From Deltaproteobacteria bacterium (lineage in GTDB: Bacteria; Myxococcota_A; UBA9160): a stretch of DNA of 5,620 bases. The notes beneath the pieces are model-generated. The model was not told the origin of the DNA, made no database searches, and saw nothing but the letters and a program-made list of their open reading frames with translations. Shown here piece after piece: positions 1 to 5,003 of the stretch. Within the stretch, counting starts at the first letter, position 1; every line of letters starts with the position of its first letter. Both the position numbers and the translations under genes were made by a program. Where the stretch lies: assembly GCA_003520425.1 (NCBI GenBank), contig DOUU01000438.1:340-5959 (forward strand), in the 5' to 3' direction.

Positions 1-1
1 A

Positions 2-175
2 CGCGGCCGGGACCCACGCTCGCTCGAGGTTGTGCCCATCGGCGTGCTGCCGAGCCCGGAGAAGATTGATTACTACTCCGGGCTCGGTGTCACCGAGGTG
101 GCATTGCGCCTCCCATCTGCACCGCGCGATGCCGTGCTGCAACAGCTCGATGCCTACGCGCGATACGTGCAGTGA
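2..175 (+). CDS. LLM-class (luciferase-like) flavin/F420 oxidoreductase, C-terminal fragment
   Basis: This is the last 57 codons of a gene that begins left of the window; it reads through frame 2 to a TGA at 173-175. The fragment carries a stretch starting VVPIGVLPSPEKIDYY and continuing GLGVTEVALRLPSAPRD, then a helix ending LDAYARYVQ. Recalled LLM-class F420-dependent oxidoreductases end in this way: a beta strand, a statement of position within the barrel (GVTEVxLRLPSAPRDxVL) and a final helix. These are TIM-barrel enzymes using F420H2 or FMN. The cofactor-binding part lies outside the window, so cofactor and substrate cannot be judged. The gene converges on the thiolase/DUF35 pair. M. tuberculosis has an F420-type oxidoreductase gene (Rv3520c) beside its DUF35 and Ltp genes, which suggests a functional link to steroid catabolism; that link is inference. 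Confidence 0.8.
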   Translation, partial: RGRDPRSLEVVPIGVLPSPEKIDYYSGLGVTEVALRLPSAPRDAVLQQLDAYARYVQ

Positions 176-404
176 ACCCAAAGCGAGCAGGCTCCGGTGC
201 TTTCGCCCGGCCCGGCGAAGGACCGATCGCCCTCCTGACCCCCGATCGATCCCCAACGCCGCGCCGGTGCGTTCGTGTCCTCGCGCTTTGCGGGCAGGAG
301 GCGCTCGCAGGCGCGCGTGCGACTGTCAGCGTGCGTCGGGTCGGGGCGACCGAGGACCTTTGCGGCAGCGCCCTCGGGCGCGATGAGCCGCTCCGTCCGA
401 AGCG
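176..404. other. Convergent intergenic region
   Basis: This gap lies between the stop of the plus-strand oxidoreductase and the stop of the minus-strand thiolase. Open frames cross it on both strands, but their translations are Arg/Pro/Ala-rich with no recognisable family pattern, as expected of non-coding high-GC DNA. It holds a strong hairpin at 195-225, a 5-bp GGTCG/CGACC stem at 339-351 and part of the hairpin at 398-415. No promoter or gene is convincing here. Confidence 0.6.
195..225 (+). terminator. Stable hairpin 20 bases after the LLM oxidoreductase stop; possible transcript end without U-tract
   Basis: CGGT (195-198) pairs with ACCG (222-225), and CTTTCGCC (200-207) pairs with GGCGAAGG (214-221). 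This gives 12 base pairs with one bulged G at 199, one U-G pair (201/220) and a six-base loop. The U-G pair exists only in the plus-strand RNA; in the minus-strand RNA it becomes an A-C mismatch, so the structure favours the transcript of the upstream gene. No T-run follows, so it is not a canonical intrinsic terminator. It may protect a 3' end or assist termination in a GC-rich genome. Confidence 0.4.
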
Positions 405-415
405 TTAGCGCTTCG
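398..415 (-). terminator. Perfect 7-bp hairpin with the thiolase stop codon in its loop
   Basis: CGAAGCG (398-404) and CGCTTCG (409-415) are perfect inverted repeats around a four-base loop, TTAG on the plus strand and CTAA on the minus strand. The loop contains the TAA stop of the thiolase gene (405-407, minus strand), so the last codons form one arm of the stem. No T-run follows on either strand. Being symmetric, it could fold in both converging transcripts, but terminator function is only a possibility. Confidence 0.35.
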
Positions 416-1592
416 CGAGCAGGGCCGAGCCGTGGCCGAAGAGGCCCTGATTCACGGCGACTCCGAGCTTCGCGCCCTCGACCTGGCGGCCGCCCGCCTC
501 GCCGCGAAGCTGCCACGTGAGCTCGCAAAGCTGCGCGATCGCTTGGGCCGGGATGGCTTCCCCGAAGCTTGCGAGGCCACCGCTCGGGTTCACTGGAATG
601 CGACCACCGAGCGCGGTGCTGCCGTCGCGCAGCAGCTGTTCGGCCTCCCCCGGTTTGGCGATGCCGATGTTCTCGTACCAATCGAGCTCGAGTGCAGTCG
701 AGAGGTCGTAGACCTCGGCGAGGTCGAGGTCCTCGGGACCTACGCCCGCCGCCTCGTACGCCCGCCGCGCGATCGAGTCCTTGAAGGGCACGTCGGGCGC
801 CGGAACGCTCGCCGCGGAGTCGGTCGCGAAGTTCGGCATCTCGATGATCGTGTTCGGAAAGCGCGGCGTGACCGTGGATACCGCGGCCAGGGTGACGGCG
901 TCGGTCGTGTGGCGGCGTGCGAAATCGAGGCTGGTGAGAACCACGGCAGCGCCGCCGTCGCTCGTCGCGCAGATGTCGAGCAGGCGCAGCGGGTCCGAGA
1001 CGACCGGCGAGGCCATCACTTCATCGAGTGTCACCGCCTTTCGGTAGCGCGCGTTTGGATTGGCGAGACCGTGGCGGCTGTTCTTCACCTTCACCTGCGC
1101 GAAATCCTCGTTGGTCGCTCCGAAGGTCTCCATGCGCCGTCGCGCGTAGAGCCCAAAGTAGACTGGGTTGGTGGCGCCGAGGAGACGAAAGCGCAGCCAG
1201 TCGGGATCCGTCGGACGCTCGCCGCCGGCTGGTGCGAAGAAGCCCTTCGGCGTTGTGTCAGCGCCCACGACAAGGGCCACATCGCAGAGGCCGGCGAGGA
1301 TGCGTGCGCGCGCCACATCGATGGCCTGAGCGCCTGTGGCGCACGCGCCATAGGTGCTCGCCACCTGCGCACCGGTCCAGCCCAGCGCCTGCGCGAAGGT
1401 CGCGCCCGCCACGTAGCCGGGGTAGCCGTTGCGGATCGTGTCGCCGCCAGCCACGAACTCGACATCTTTCCACTCGATGCCCGCGTCCTTCAGGGCTGCG
1501 CGCGCCGCGGCGACGCCATACTCGACAAAGCTTCGGCCCCATTTCCCCCACGGATGCATGCCGACGCCCAGGACCGCGACTCCTCGCGCCAT
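405..1592 (-). CDS. Thiolase-superfamily lipid-transfer protein (Ltp/SCP2-thiolase type), likely partner of the DUF35 protein
   Basis: The protein has 395 residues, about the usual length for Ltp/SCP-x-type thiolase-fold proteins acting on CoA thioesters. It begins MARGVAVLGVGMHPWG. The nucleophile motif is YGACATGAQA with Cys84. The usual His-Asp motif of SCP2 thiolases reads EVYDLS (Tyr295), and the usual NxxGGxxxxGHP segment reads NPSGGLASFGEA (Glu345 where His is expected). The C-terminus has NQGLFGHGSALL in place of a Cys-containing motif. These changes suggest aldolase-like or otherwise altered chemistry, as in Ltp2, rather than ordinary thiolysis; this is inference. The start at 1592 is preferred over an in-frame ATG at 1637 because GAGGA lies 8 bases before it (1601-1605) and the extra 15 residues overlap the upstream gene and look non-native. 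It follows the DUF35 gene by 23 bases, so the two should be co-transcribed. Confidence 0.9.
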   Translation of the reverse strand: MARGVAVLGVGMHPWGKWGRSFVEYGVAAARAALKDAGIEWKDVEFVAGGDTIRNGYPGYVAGATFAQALGWTGAQVASTYGACATGAQAIDVARARILAGLCDVALVVGADTTPKGFFAPAGGERPTDPDWLRFRLLGATNPVYFGLYARRRMETFGATNEDFAQVKVKNSRHGLANPNARYRKAVTLDEVMASPVVSDPLRLLDICATSDGGAAVVLTSLDFARRHTTDAVTLAAVSTVTPRFPNTIIEMPNFATDSAASVPAPDVPFKDSIARRAYEAAGVGPEDLDLAEVYDLSTALELDWYENIGIAKPGEAEQLLRDGSTALGGRIPVNPSGGLASFGEAIPAQAIAQLCELTWQLRGEAGGRQVEGAKLGVAVNQGLFGHGSALLAKR

Positions 1593-1600
1593 CTCCGAAT

Positions 1601-1605
1601 TCCTC
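1601..1605 (-). promoter_or_regulatory. Ribosome binding site of the thiolase gene
   Basis: On the minus strand GAGGA sits 8 bases before the ATG at 1592-1590, inside the 23-base gap after the DUF35 gene. It decides the start of the thiolase gene in favour of 1592 over the upstream in-frame ATG at 1637. Confidence 0.75.
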
Positions 1606-1615
1606 GCAGGCGGCC

Positions 1616-2053
1616 CTACGCCGCCACCGGCCGCCATTTCCAGACGATGTACTGCTTGGCCTCGTCCTCAAAGAGCGTGTCGAGCACAAGCTCCATCTCC
1701 TGCCCGAGCCGAAAGGCCGCCGCGTCGACTCCGGCCACCACCTGCCCGAGCACGACCATCTTCTCGGCTTCGAGCAGGACTGCAGCCACGCTGTAGGGCT
1801 CGAAGGGATCTTTTGCGACAAAGGGAGGCGGCGGCGGGTAGCGGTTGTCCGTCCACGACCAGAGCTTCCCCCGCCGCGAGAGGGGGATCTCTTCGAGGTC
1901 CGCTGCGCCACAACTCGGGTTGCGGCAGAAGCTCTCCTTCGGGAAATAGCTTGTCCGGCAGGCCCGACAACGCACGCCGAGCAGGCGAGGCTCGGCCTCA
2001 TCCATGCGGAACCAGCCCTCCACCGCAGCCACCCGCTCTTTGGCTCCCCTCAT
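1616..2053 (-). CDS. Zinc-ribbon/OB-fold protein (DUF35 family), acyl-CoA-binding accessory subunit of the adjacent thiolase
   Basis: The protein has 145 residues. The zinc ribbon is Cys29-x2-Cys32-x10-Cys43-x4-Cys48 (RCRACRTSYFPKESFCRNPSC). The OB-fold half follows with PLSRRGKLWSWTDNRY, a run of five prolines near residue 80, PYSVAAVLLEAEKMVVLGQVV and a terminal YIVWKWRP. DUF35 proteins act in the cytosol with thiolase-fold enzymes: ChsH2 supports Ltp2 in steroid side-chain retro-aldol cleavage, BbsA supports BbsB in benzoylsuccinyl-CoA thiolysis, and archaeal homologues bridge thiolase and HMG-CoA synthase. Its place directly before an Ltp-type gene supports such a complex. Here it stands alone and is not fused to a MaoC-like hydratase domain as in ChsH2. 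I chose the ATG at 2053 (GGGGGA a few bases upstream) because it keeps the EGWF segment that relatives also carry as I recall. An ATG at 2005 has a better GGAGGG (2016-2021) and remains possible. Confidence 0.93.
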   Translation of the reverse strand: MRGAKERVAAVEGWFRMDEAEPRLLGVRCRACRTSYFPKESFCRNPSCGAADLEEIPLSRRGKLWSWTDNRYPPPPPFVAKDPFEPYSVAAVLLEAEKMVVLGQVVAGVDAAAFRLGQEMELVLDTLFEDEAKQYIVWKWRPVAA

Positions 2054-2086
2054 CGATCCCCCACTCGCCGTGATGCTGCGCCAGGC

Positions 2087-2116
2087 TGGACGCCTTTACG
2101 AGACGTAGCGTATCAT
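2087..2116 (+). promoter_or_regulatory. Candidate promoter for the ipdABC-echA20 operon
   Basis: TGGACG (2087-2092, four of six to TTGACA) and TATCAT (2111-2116, five of six to TATAAT) are separated by 18 bases. Transcription from here would give an untranslated leader of roughly 180 bases before ipdA, which is long. A closer promoter in the GC-rich part could have been missed. Confidence 0.3.
2097..2112. promoter_or_regulatory. Imperfect palindrome, possible shared operator
   Basis: The 16 bases TACGAGACGTAGCGTA have symmetric outer arms (TACG/CGTA) and a symmetric core (ACGT); six of eight position pairs match. It overlaps both candidate -10 elements, a position suited to a repressor. A palindrome this good is expected about once by chance in a gap this size, so the call rests mainly on location. 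Confidence 0.22.
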
Positions 2117-2117
2117 A
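2112..2117 (-). promoter_or_regulatory. Candidate -10 element for the DUF35/thiolase operon
   Basis: On the minus strand these bases read TATGAT, five of six matches to the sigma-70 -10 consensus, in the most A+T-rich patch of the gap. Transcription would start near 2105, giving a leader of about 50 bases. No good -35 lies at 16-18 bases, so an activator or another sigma factor could be involved. Confidence 0.3.
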
Positions 2118-2269
2118 ACTCCTCCGGCCGCGTGTGCAGGCGCGAACGGCCGGCTCCTGGGCCGCGTCGCGGAGTCGGACAGGGTGGTTCGCGACCCACT
2201 CCCCGGATCCCGAGGTGCAAGCCGGCGCGCGGCTCGGGGCCGTGGTGGAACGCGGCTCCTGGGTGAGAC

Positions 2270-2290
2270 CGCGCCGGCCTAGGCGGCGCG
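2270..2290 (+). other. GC-rich hairpin directly before the ipdA ribosome binding site
   Basis: CGCGCC (2270-2275) pairs with GGCGCG (2285-2290). After a bulged G at 2276, GC (2277-2278) pairs with GC (2283-2284) around a CTAG loop. The stem ends one base before the GGAGG at 2292-2296, so folding could affect ribosome loading on the first gene of the operon. Confidence 0.4.
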
Positions 2291-2291
2291 C

Positions 2292-2296
2292 GGAGG
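2292..2296 (+). promoter_or_regulatory. Ribosome binding site of ipdA
   Basis: GGAGG lies 5 bases before the ATG at 2302 and fixes the ipdA start there, against an in-frame ATG at 2134 that would add 56 non-family residues. Confidence 0.85.
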
Positions 2297-2301
2297 AACG
2301 C

Positions 2302-3156
2302 ATGGACAAGCGCACGACGGCAGAGGAGGCGGTGCGCGAGATCCGTGACGGGATGACGGTCGGGATCGGAGGCTGGGGCTCTCGTCGAAAGCCGATGTCT
2401 CTGGTCCGGGCGCTCCTGCGCTCGTCGGTGAAGGATCTGACCCTCGTCGCCTACGGGGGTCCCGACGTAGGCCTCCTGTGTGCGGCCGGAAAAGTAAAAA
2501 AGGTGATCTACGGGTTCGTCTCCTTGGACTCGATTCCCCTCGAGCCCCACTTCCGCAAGGCGCGCGAGGCGGGGGCGATCGAATCCGTGGAGCTCGACGA
2601 GGGCATGCTCCAGTGGGGTCTCTACGCCGCTGCGCTGCGGCTTCCTTTTCTTCCCACGCGCGCCGGCCTCGGCTCCGACGTGATGCGATTCAATCCAGAG
2701 CTCAAGACCGTGCGGTCTCCCTACGCCGACGGCACGGAGCTCGTCGCGATGCCGGCGCTCGCTCTCGATGTCGCACTCGTGCACATGAATCGCGCGGACG
2801 CCGGCGGCAATGCGCAGTATCTGGGCCCGGATCTGTACTTCGATGATCTCTTCTGCATGGCTGCGAAAAAGCGCTTTGTCTCGTGCGAGCGCATCGTGGA
2901 AACGGAAGCGCTTCTCAAGGCCGGCTCCTTCCACACGCTGCGGCTGAACCGAACGATGGTGGACGGCGTGATCGAGGCGCCGAACGGAGCACACTTCACC
3001 GAGTGCCCGCCCGACTACGGCCGCGATGAATCCTTCCAACGCGACTATGCCGCGGCAGCGAAGAGCAGTGAGGCGTGGGGCGCGTTCCGTGAACGCTATC
3101 TCGAGGTCTCGGAAGCCGACTATCAGCGCCGGGTGCGGGAGCGCACGAACCGATGA
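2302..3156 (+). CDS. ipdA: IpdA, alpha subunit of the COCHEA-CoA hydrolase (CoA-transferase family I fold) of steroid ring C/D catabolism
   Basis: The protein has 284 residues, close to the roughly 290 of M. tuberculosis IpdA (Rv3551). With IpdB it hydrolyses the last six-membered ring of the steroid nucleus in COCHEA-CoA; although it has a CoA-transferase fold, it does not transfer CoA. Visible family signatures are the glycine loop GIGGWGSRRKPM (21-32), YGGPDVGLLCAAGKVKKV (51-68), YGFVSLDS (70-77), a DEGM motif with Glu100, LPFLPTRAGLGSDV (114-127), the LYFDDLFCMA segment and a C-terminal GAHFTECPPDYGRDE run. Glu100 lies where I would place the catalytic glutamate reported for IpdA (Glu105 in the published numbering, as I recall). 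The start has a good GGAGG. The stop overlaps the ipdB start by four bases (ATGA), so the subunits are translationally coupled. It is the first gene of the plus-strand operon. Confidence 0.94.
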   Translation: MDKRTTAEEAVREIRDGMTVGIGGWGSRRKPMSLVRALLRSSVKDLTLVAYGGPDVGLLCAAGKVKKVIYGFVSLDSIPLEPHFRKAREAGAIESVELDEGMLQWGLYAAALRLPFLPTRAGLGSDVMRFNPELKTVRSPYADGTELVAMPALALDVALVHMNRADAGGNAQYLGPDLYFDDLFCMAAKKRFVSCERIVETEALLKAGSFHTLRLNRTMVDGVIEAPNGAHFTECPPDYGRDESFQRDYAAAAKSSEAWGAFRERYLEVSEADYQRRVRERTNR

Positions 3157-3917
3157 ACGACGCTCGCCGCGATGAGATCTGTGCGGTCGCGATCGCCGAA
3201 ATCTTCCGCGGAGACGGCGAGATCCTGGCGAGCGCGATGGGAACCCTCCCCATGATCGGCGCCCGGCTCGCGAAGCTCAGTTTCGAGCCGGATCTCCTCA
3301 TCACCGATGGCTTCGCGTACGCACTCGGGAACGTCCCTGCCGTGGGAGGCGGGGACGGGCCGGAGCCCATCGTCGAGGGGTGGATCCCTTTCCGCAGCGT
3401 CTTCGACCTGCTCTGGTCGGGCCGCCGCCACGTCCTCATGGGGGCCACGCAGATTGATCGCTTCGGGAACCAGAACATCTCCTGCATCGGCGATTACCGG
3501 AAGCCCACCGTGCAGCTCATCGGGACGCGCGGCGCACCAGGGAACACGCTGAACCACAAGACGAGCTACTGGATCCCGGTCCACTCGAAGAAGGTCTTCG
3601 TCGAAAAGGTCGACGTGGTGTGTGGCGTCGGCTATGACCGGGCTGCCGCGCTCGGCCAGACATCGGCATGTTTCCACAACGTCCGGCGCGTGGTATCGAA
3701 CCTCGGCGTCTTCGACTTCGAGACGCCCGACCACCGCATGCGGGTCCGGTCCGTCCATCCCGGTGTGTCCATCGAAGAGGTGATCTCGAACACCGGCTTC
3801 GAGCTCGTGTTCTCGGAGCCGATTGCTGAAACGAGACTTCCCACTCCCGGAGAGCTCGGGCTCCTGCGTGAACGAATCGACCCCTTGGGCCTTGGGTCCA
3901 AAGAGCTGCGGGCGTAG
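3153..3917 (+). CDS. ipdB: IpdB, beta subunit of the COCHEA-CoA hydrolase of steroid ring C/D catabolism
   Basis: The protein has 254 residues, against about 250 for M. tuberculosis IpdB (Rv3552). It forms the hydrolase with IpdA and acts on the CoA thioester of the last steroid ring. Recognisable segments are EPDLLITDG (45-53), VEGWIPFRSVFDLLWSGRRHVLMGATQIDRFGNQNIS (74-110, in two runs), RGAPGNTLNHKTSYW (126-140), VVSNLGVFDFETPDHRMR and a C-terminal RLPTPGELGLL. Ordinary CoA-transferase beta subunits have a catalytic glutamate in an S-E-N-G motif; here the matching strand end reads I-T-D-G (50-53), which agrees with hydrolysis rather than CoA transfer. The ATG overlaps the ipdA stop. A weak GGGAG (3137-3141) lies 11 bases upstream, so re-initiation after ipdA is probably how it is translated. 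Confidence 0.93.
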   Translation: MNDARRDEICAVAIAEIFRGDGEILASAMGTLPMIGARLAKLSFEPDLLITDGFAYALGNVPAVGGGDGPEPIVEGWIPFRSVFDLLWSGRRHVLMGATQIDRFGNQNISCIGDYRKPTVQLIGTRGAPGNTLNHKTSYWIPVHSKKVFVEKVDVVCGVGYDRAAALGQTSACFHNVRRVVSNLGVFDFETPDHRMRVRSVHPGVSIEEVISNTGFELVFSEPIAETRLPTPGELGLLRERIDPLGLGSKELRA

Positions 3918-3926
3918 GACACTGGC

Positions 3927-5003
3927 ATGCACCCCGCCCTCCACACACGCCTTTGTGATCGGCTCGGCATCCGAGTTCCCGTCATCCAGACCGCCATGGG
4001 CTGGGTCGCAACACCAGAGCTGGTAGCGGCCTCTTGCAATGCCGGAGCCATGGGATTCCTCGCTACGGCCACGATCCCGCCGGACCAGGTGGACGGAGCG
4101 ATCGCTCAAGTGAAGCGGCTGACCGACCGTCCCTTCGGCGTGAACTTCCTGATGGAAGCGCCGGGGGCGGCGAAGACCGCCGAAGCGATCTTGCGCCATC
4201 GCGTCGCGGCGGCCAGCTACGGTCGCGGACCGCGCAAGGATTTCATCCAACGTTTTAAGGATGCCGGCGTCCTGTGCATCCCCACCGTCGGGGCGCCGCG
4301 GCATGCGGAGAAGGCCGTCGAGCTTGGGGCCGATGTGATCGTGGCCCAGGGAGCGGAAGGGGGCGGTCACACGGGCTCGGTTCCGACGTCGCTCCTCCTG
4401 CCGCAGGTGCTCGACCGCGTACGCGTCCCTGTGGTGGCCGCAGGCGGCTTCTACGACGGCCGCGGCCTCGCCGCCGCCCTCGCCTTCGGCGCGGACGGGA
4501 TCGCCATGGGGACGCGCTTTCTGTTGACGGCCGAGAGCCCTGTCCCCGATGCGACGCTAGACCGCTACTTCGCCGCGAGCGTCGACGACATCCGGGTGAC
4601 GACGGAGGTGGACGGCCTGCCGCAGCGTGTCATCCTGAACGCACTGGTGCGCCGGCTCGAAGCGGGGAGCGCGGCCGCCCGCCTTGTGCGCGCGCTGCGC
4701 AGCGCGCTCGCCTATCGCTCGCTCACCGGCGCCTCGCTCCCCACGCTCTTGCGCAGCGGGCTCGCGCTCCGCCGTTCCGAGAAGTTGACGCGCACACAGA
4801 TGCTGATGGCCGCCAACGCTCCGATCCTGATTCGGCGCGCGATGGTCGAGGGACACCCTGACGAAGGCGTGCTGCCGAGCGGACAGGTCGCAGGGTTGTT
4901 GCGGGATCGGCCGACCGTGAAAGATCTCATCGACCACATCGTGACCGAAGCGAGCGAGCGGCTCGCCGCCCTCGAGAAGCAGGGAGGATCGTCGTGTTCG
5001 TGA
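3927..5003 (+). CDS. ipdC: IpdC, flavin-dependent dehydrogenase of 5-OH-HIC-CoA (nitronate monooxygenase-like fold)
   Basis: The protein has 358 residues, like M. tuberculosis IpdC (Rv3553, about 355). It is an FMN-binding TIM barrel of the nitronate monooxygenase/2-nitropropane dioxygenase family. In the pathway it introduces unsaturation into 5-OH-HIC-CoA before ring D opening. Motifs in order are VIQTAMGWVATPELVAA (19-35), AGAMGFLATATI (39-50), RPFGVNF (68-74), AQGAEGGGHTG (140-150) with His148 at the family's active-site histidine position, and the phosphate-binding AAGGFYDGRG (171-180) plus GADGIAMGTRFLL (188-200). Late segments SEKLTRTQMLMAANAP and LPSGQVAGLLRDRP match IpdC rather than generic nitronate monooxygenases. 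AGGA (3916-3919), overlapping the ipdB stop, gives 7-base spacing to the ATG. The gap after ipdB is only 9 bases, and the 3' end overlaps echA20 by 10 bases. Confidence 0.91.
   Translation: MHPALHTRLCDRLGIRVPVIQTAMGWVATPELVAASCNAGAMGFLATATIPPDQVDGAIAQVKRLTDRPFGVNFLMEAPGAAKTAEAILRHRVAAASYGRGPRKDFIQRFKDAGVLCIPTVGAPRHAEKAVELGADVIVAQGAEGGGHTGSVPTSLLLPQVLDRVRVPVVAAGGFYDGRGLAAALAFGADGIAMGTRFLLTAESPVPDATLDRYFAASVDDIRVTTEVDGLPQRVILNALVRRLEAGSAAARLVRALRSALAYRSLTGASLPTLLRSGLALRRSEKLTRTQMLMAANAPILIRRAMVEGHPDEGVLPSGQVAGLLRDRPTVKDLIDHIVTEASERLAALEKQGGSSCS
4982..4987 (+). promoter_or_regulatory. Ribosome binding site of echA20 inside the ipdC 3' end
   Basis: GGGAGG lies six bases before the GTG at 4994. 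It selects this GTG over the next in-frame GTG at 5000, which would have 12-base spacing. Confidence 0.75.

Larger units (their letters stand above)
2054..2301. other. Divergent intergenic region between the DUF35 gene and ipdA
   Basis: This 248-base gap separates the two divergent operons and should contain both promoters. Its most A+T-rich patch is near 2094-2120; the rest is GC-rich. An open frame runs through it into ipdA from an ATG at 2134, but its translation is unlike IpdA N-termini. By eye I found no copy of the mycobacterial KstR2 operator pattern (AnCAAGnnCTTGnT). Confidence 0.7.

Noticed and set aside
231..301. A 7-bp inverted repeat, CCTCCTG (231-237) and CAGGAGG (295-301)
   Set aside because: A perfect 7-bp pair 57 bases apart is expected by chance in about 230 bases of GC-rich DNA.
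172..408. A possible 78-codon plus-strand gene in the convergent gap
   Set aside because: There is no convincing ribosome binding site, the composition is Arg/Pro/Ala-rich, it overlaps a strong hairpin, and it ends antisense inside the thiolase 3' end.
1593..1637. A 15-residue N-terminal extension of the thiolase from the ATG at 1637
   Set aside because: It would overlap the DUF35 gene, adds glycine/alanine-rich residues before the natural MARGVAVLGVG start, and lacks the well-placed GAGGA.
432..1796. A 454-codon plus-strand open frame opposite the thiolase and DUF35 genes
   Set aside because: Its translation is Arg/Ala-rich and shows no family pattern, whereas the opposite strand encodes two clear proteins with ribosome binding sites. 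It is a GC-driven antisense shadow.
1028..2266. A 412-codon plus-strand open frame running across the DUF35 gene into the divergent gap
   Set aside because: It is composed largely of Arg, Pro and Ser with no domain pattern, and it is antisense to recognisable genes.
2134..2301. A 56-residue N-terminal extension of ipdA from the ATG at 2134
   Set aside because: The extension is unlike any IpdA N-terminus, while the ATG at 2302 has a GGAGG at correct spacing and gives the family length.
2054..2301. A KstR2-type operator (AnCAAGnnCTTGnT) controlling the ipd operon
   Set aside because: Searched by eye; the few CAAG occurrences near the gap (around 2215 and 2307) have no CTTG partner at the right distance.
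2113..4370. Long minus-strand open frames (2113-3039 and 3123-4370) opposite ipdA, ipdB and ipdC
   Set aside because: They mirror strongly conserved plus-strand genes and show no recognisable motif or ribosome binding site.
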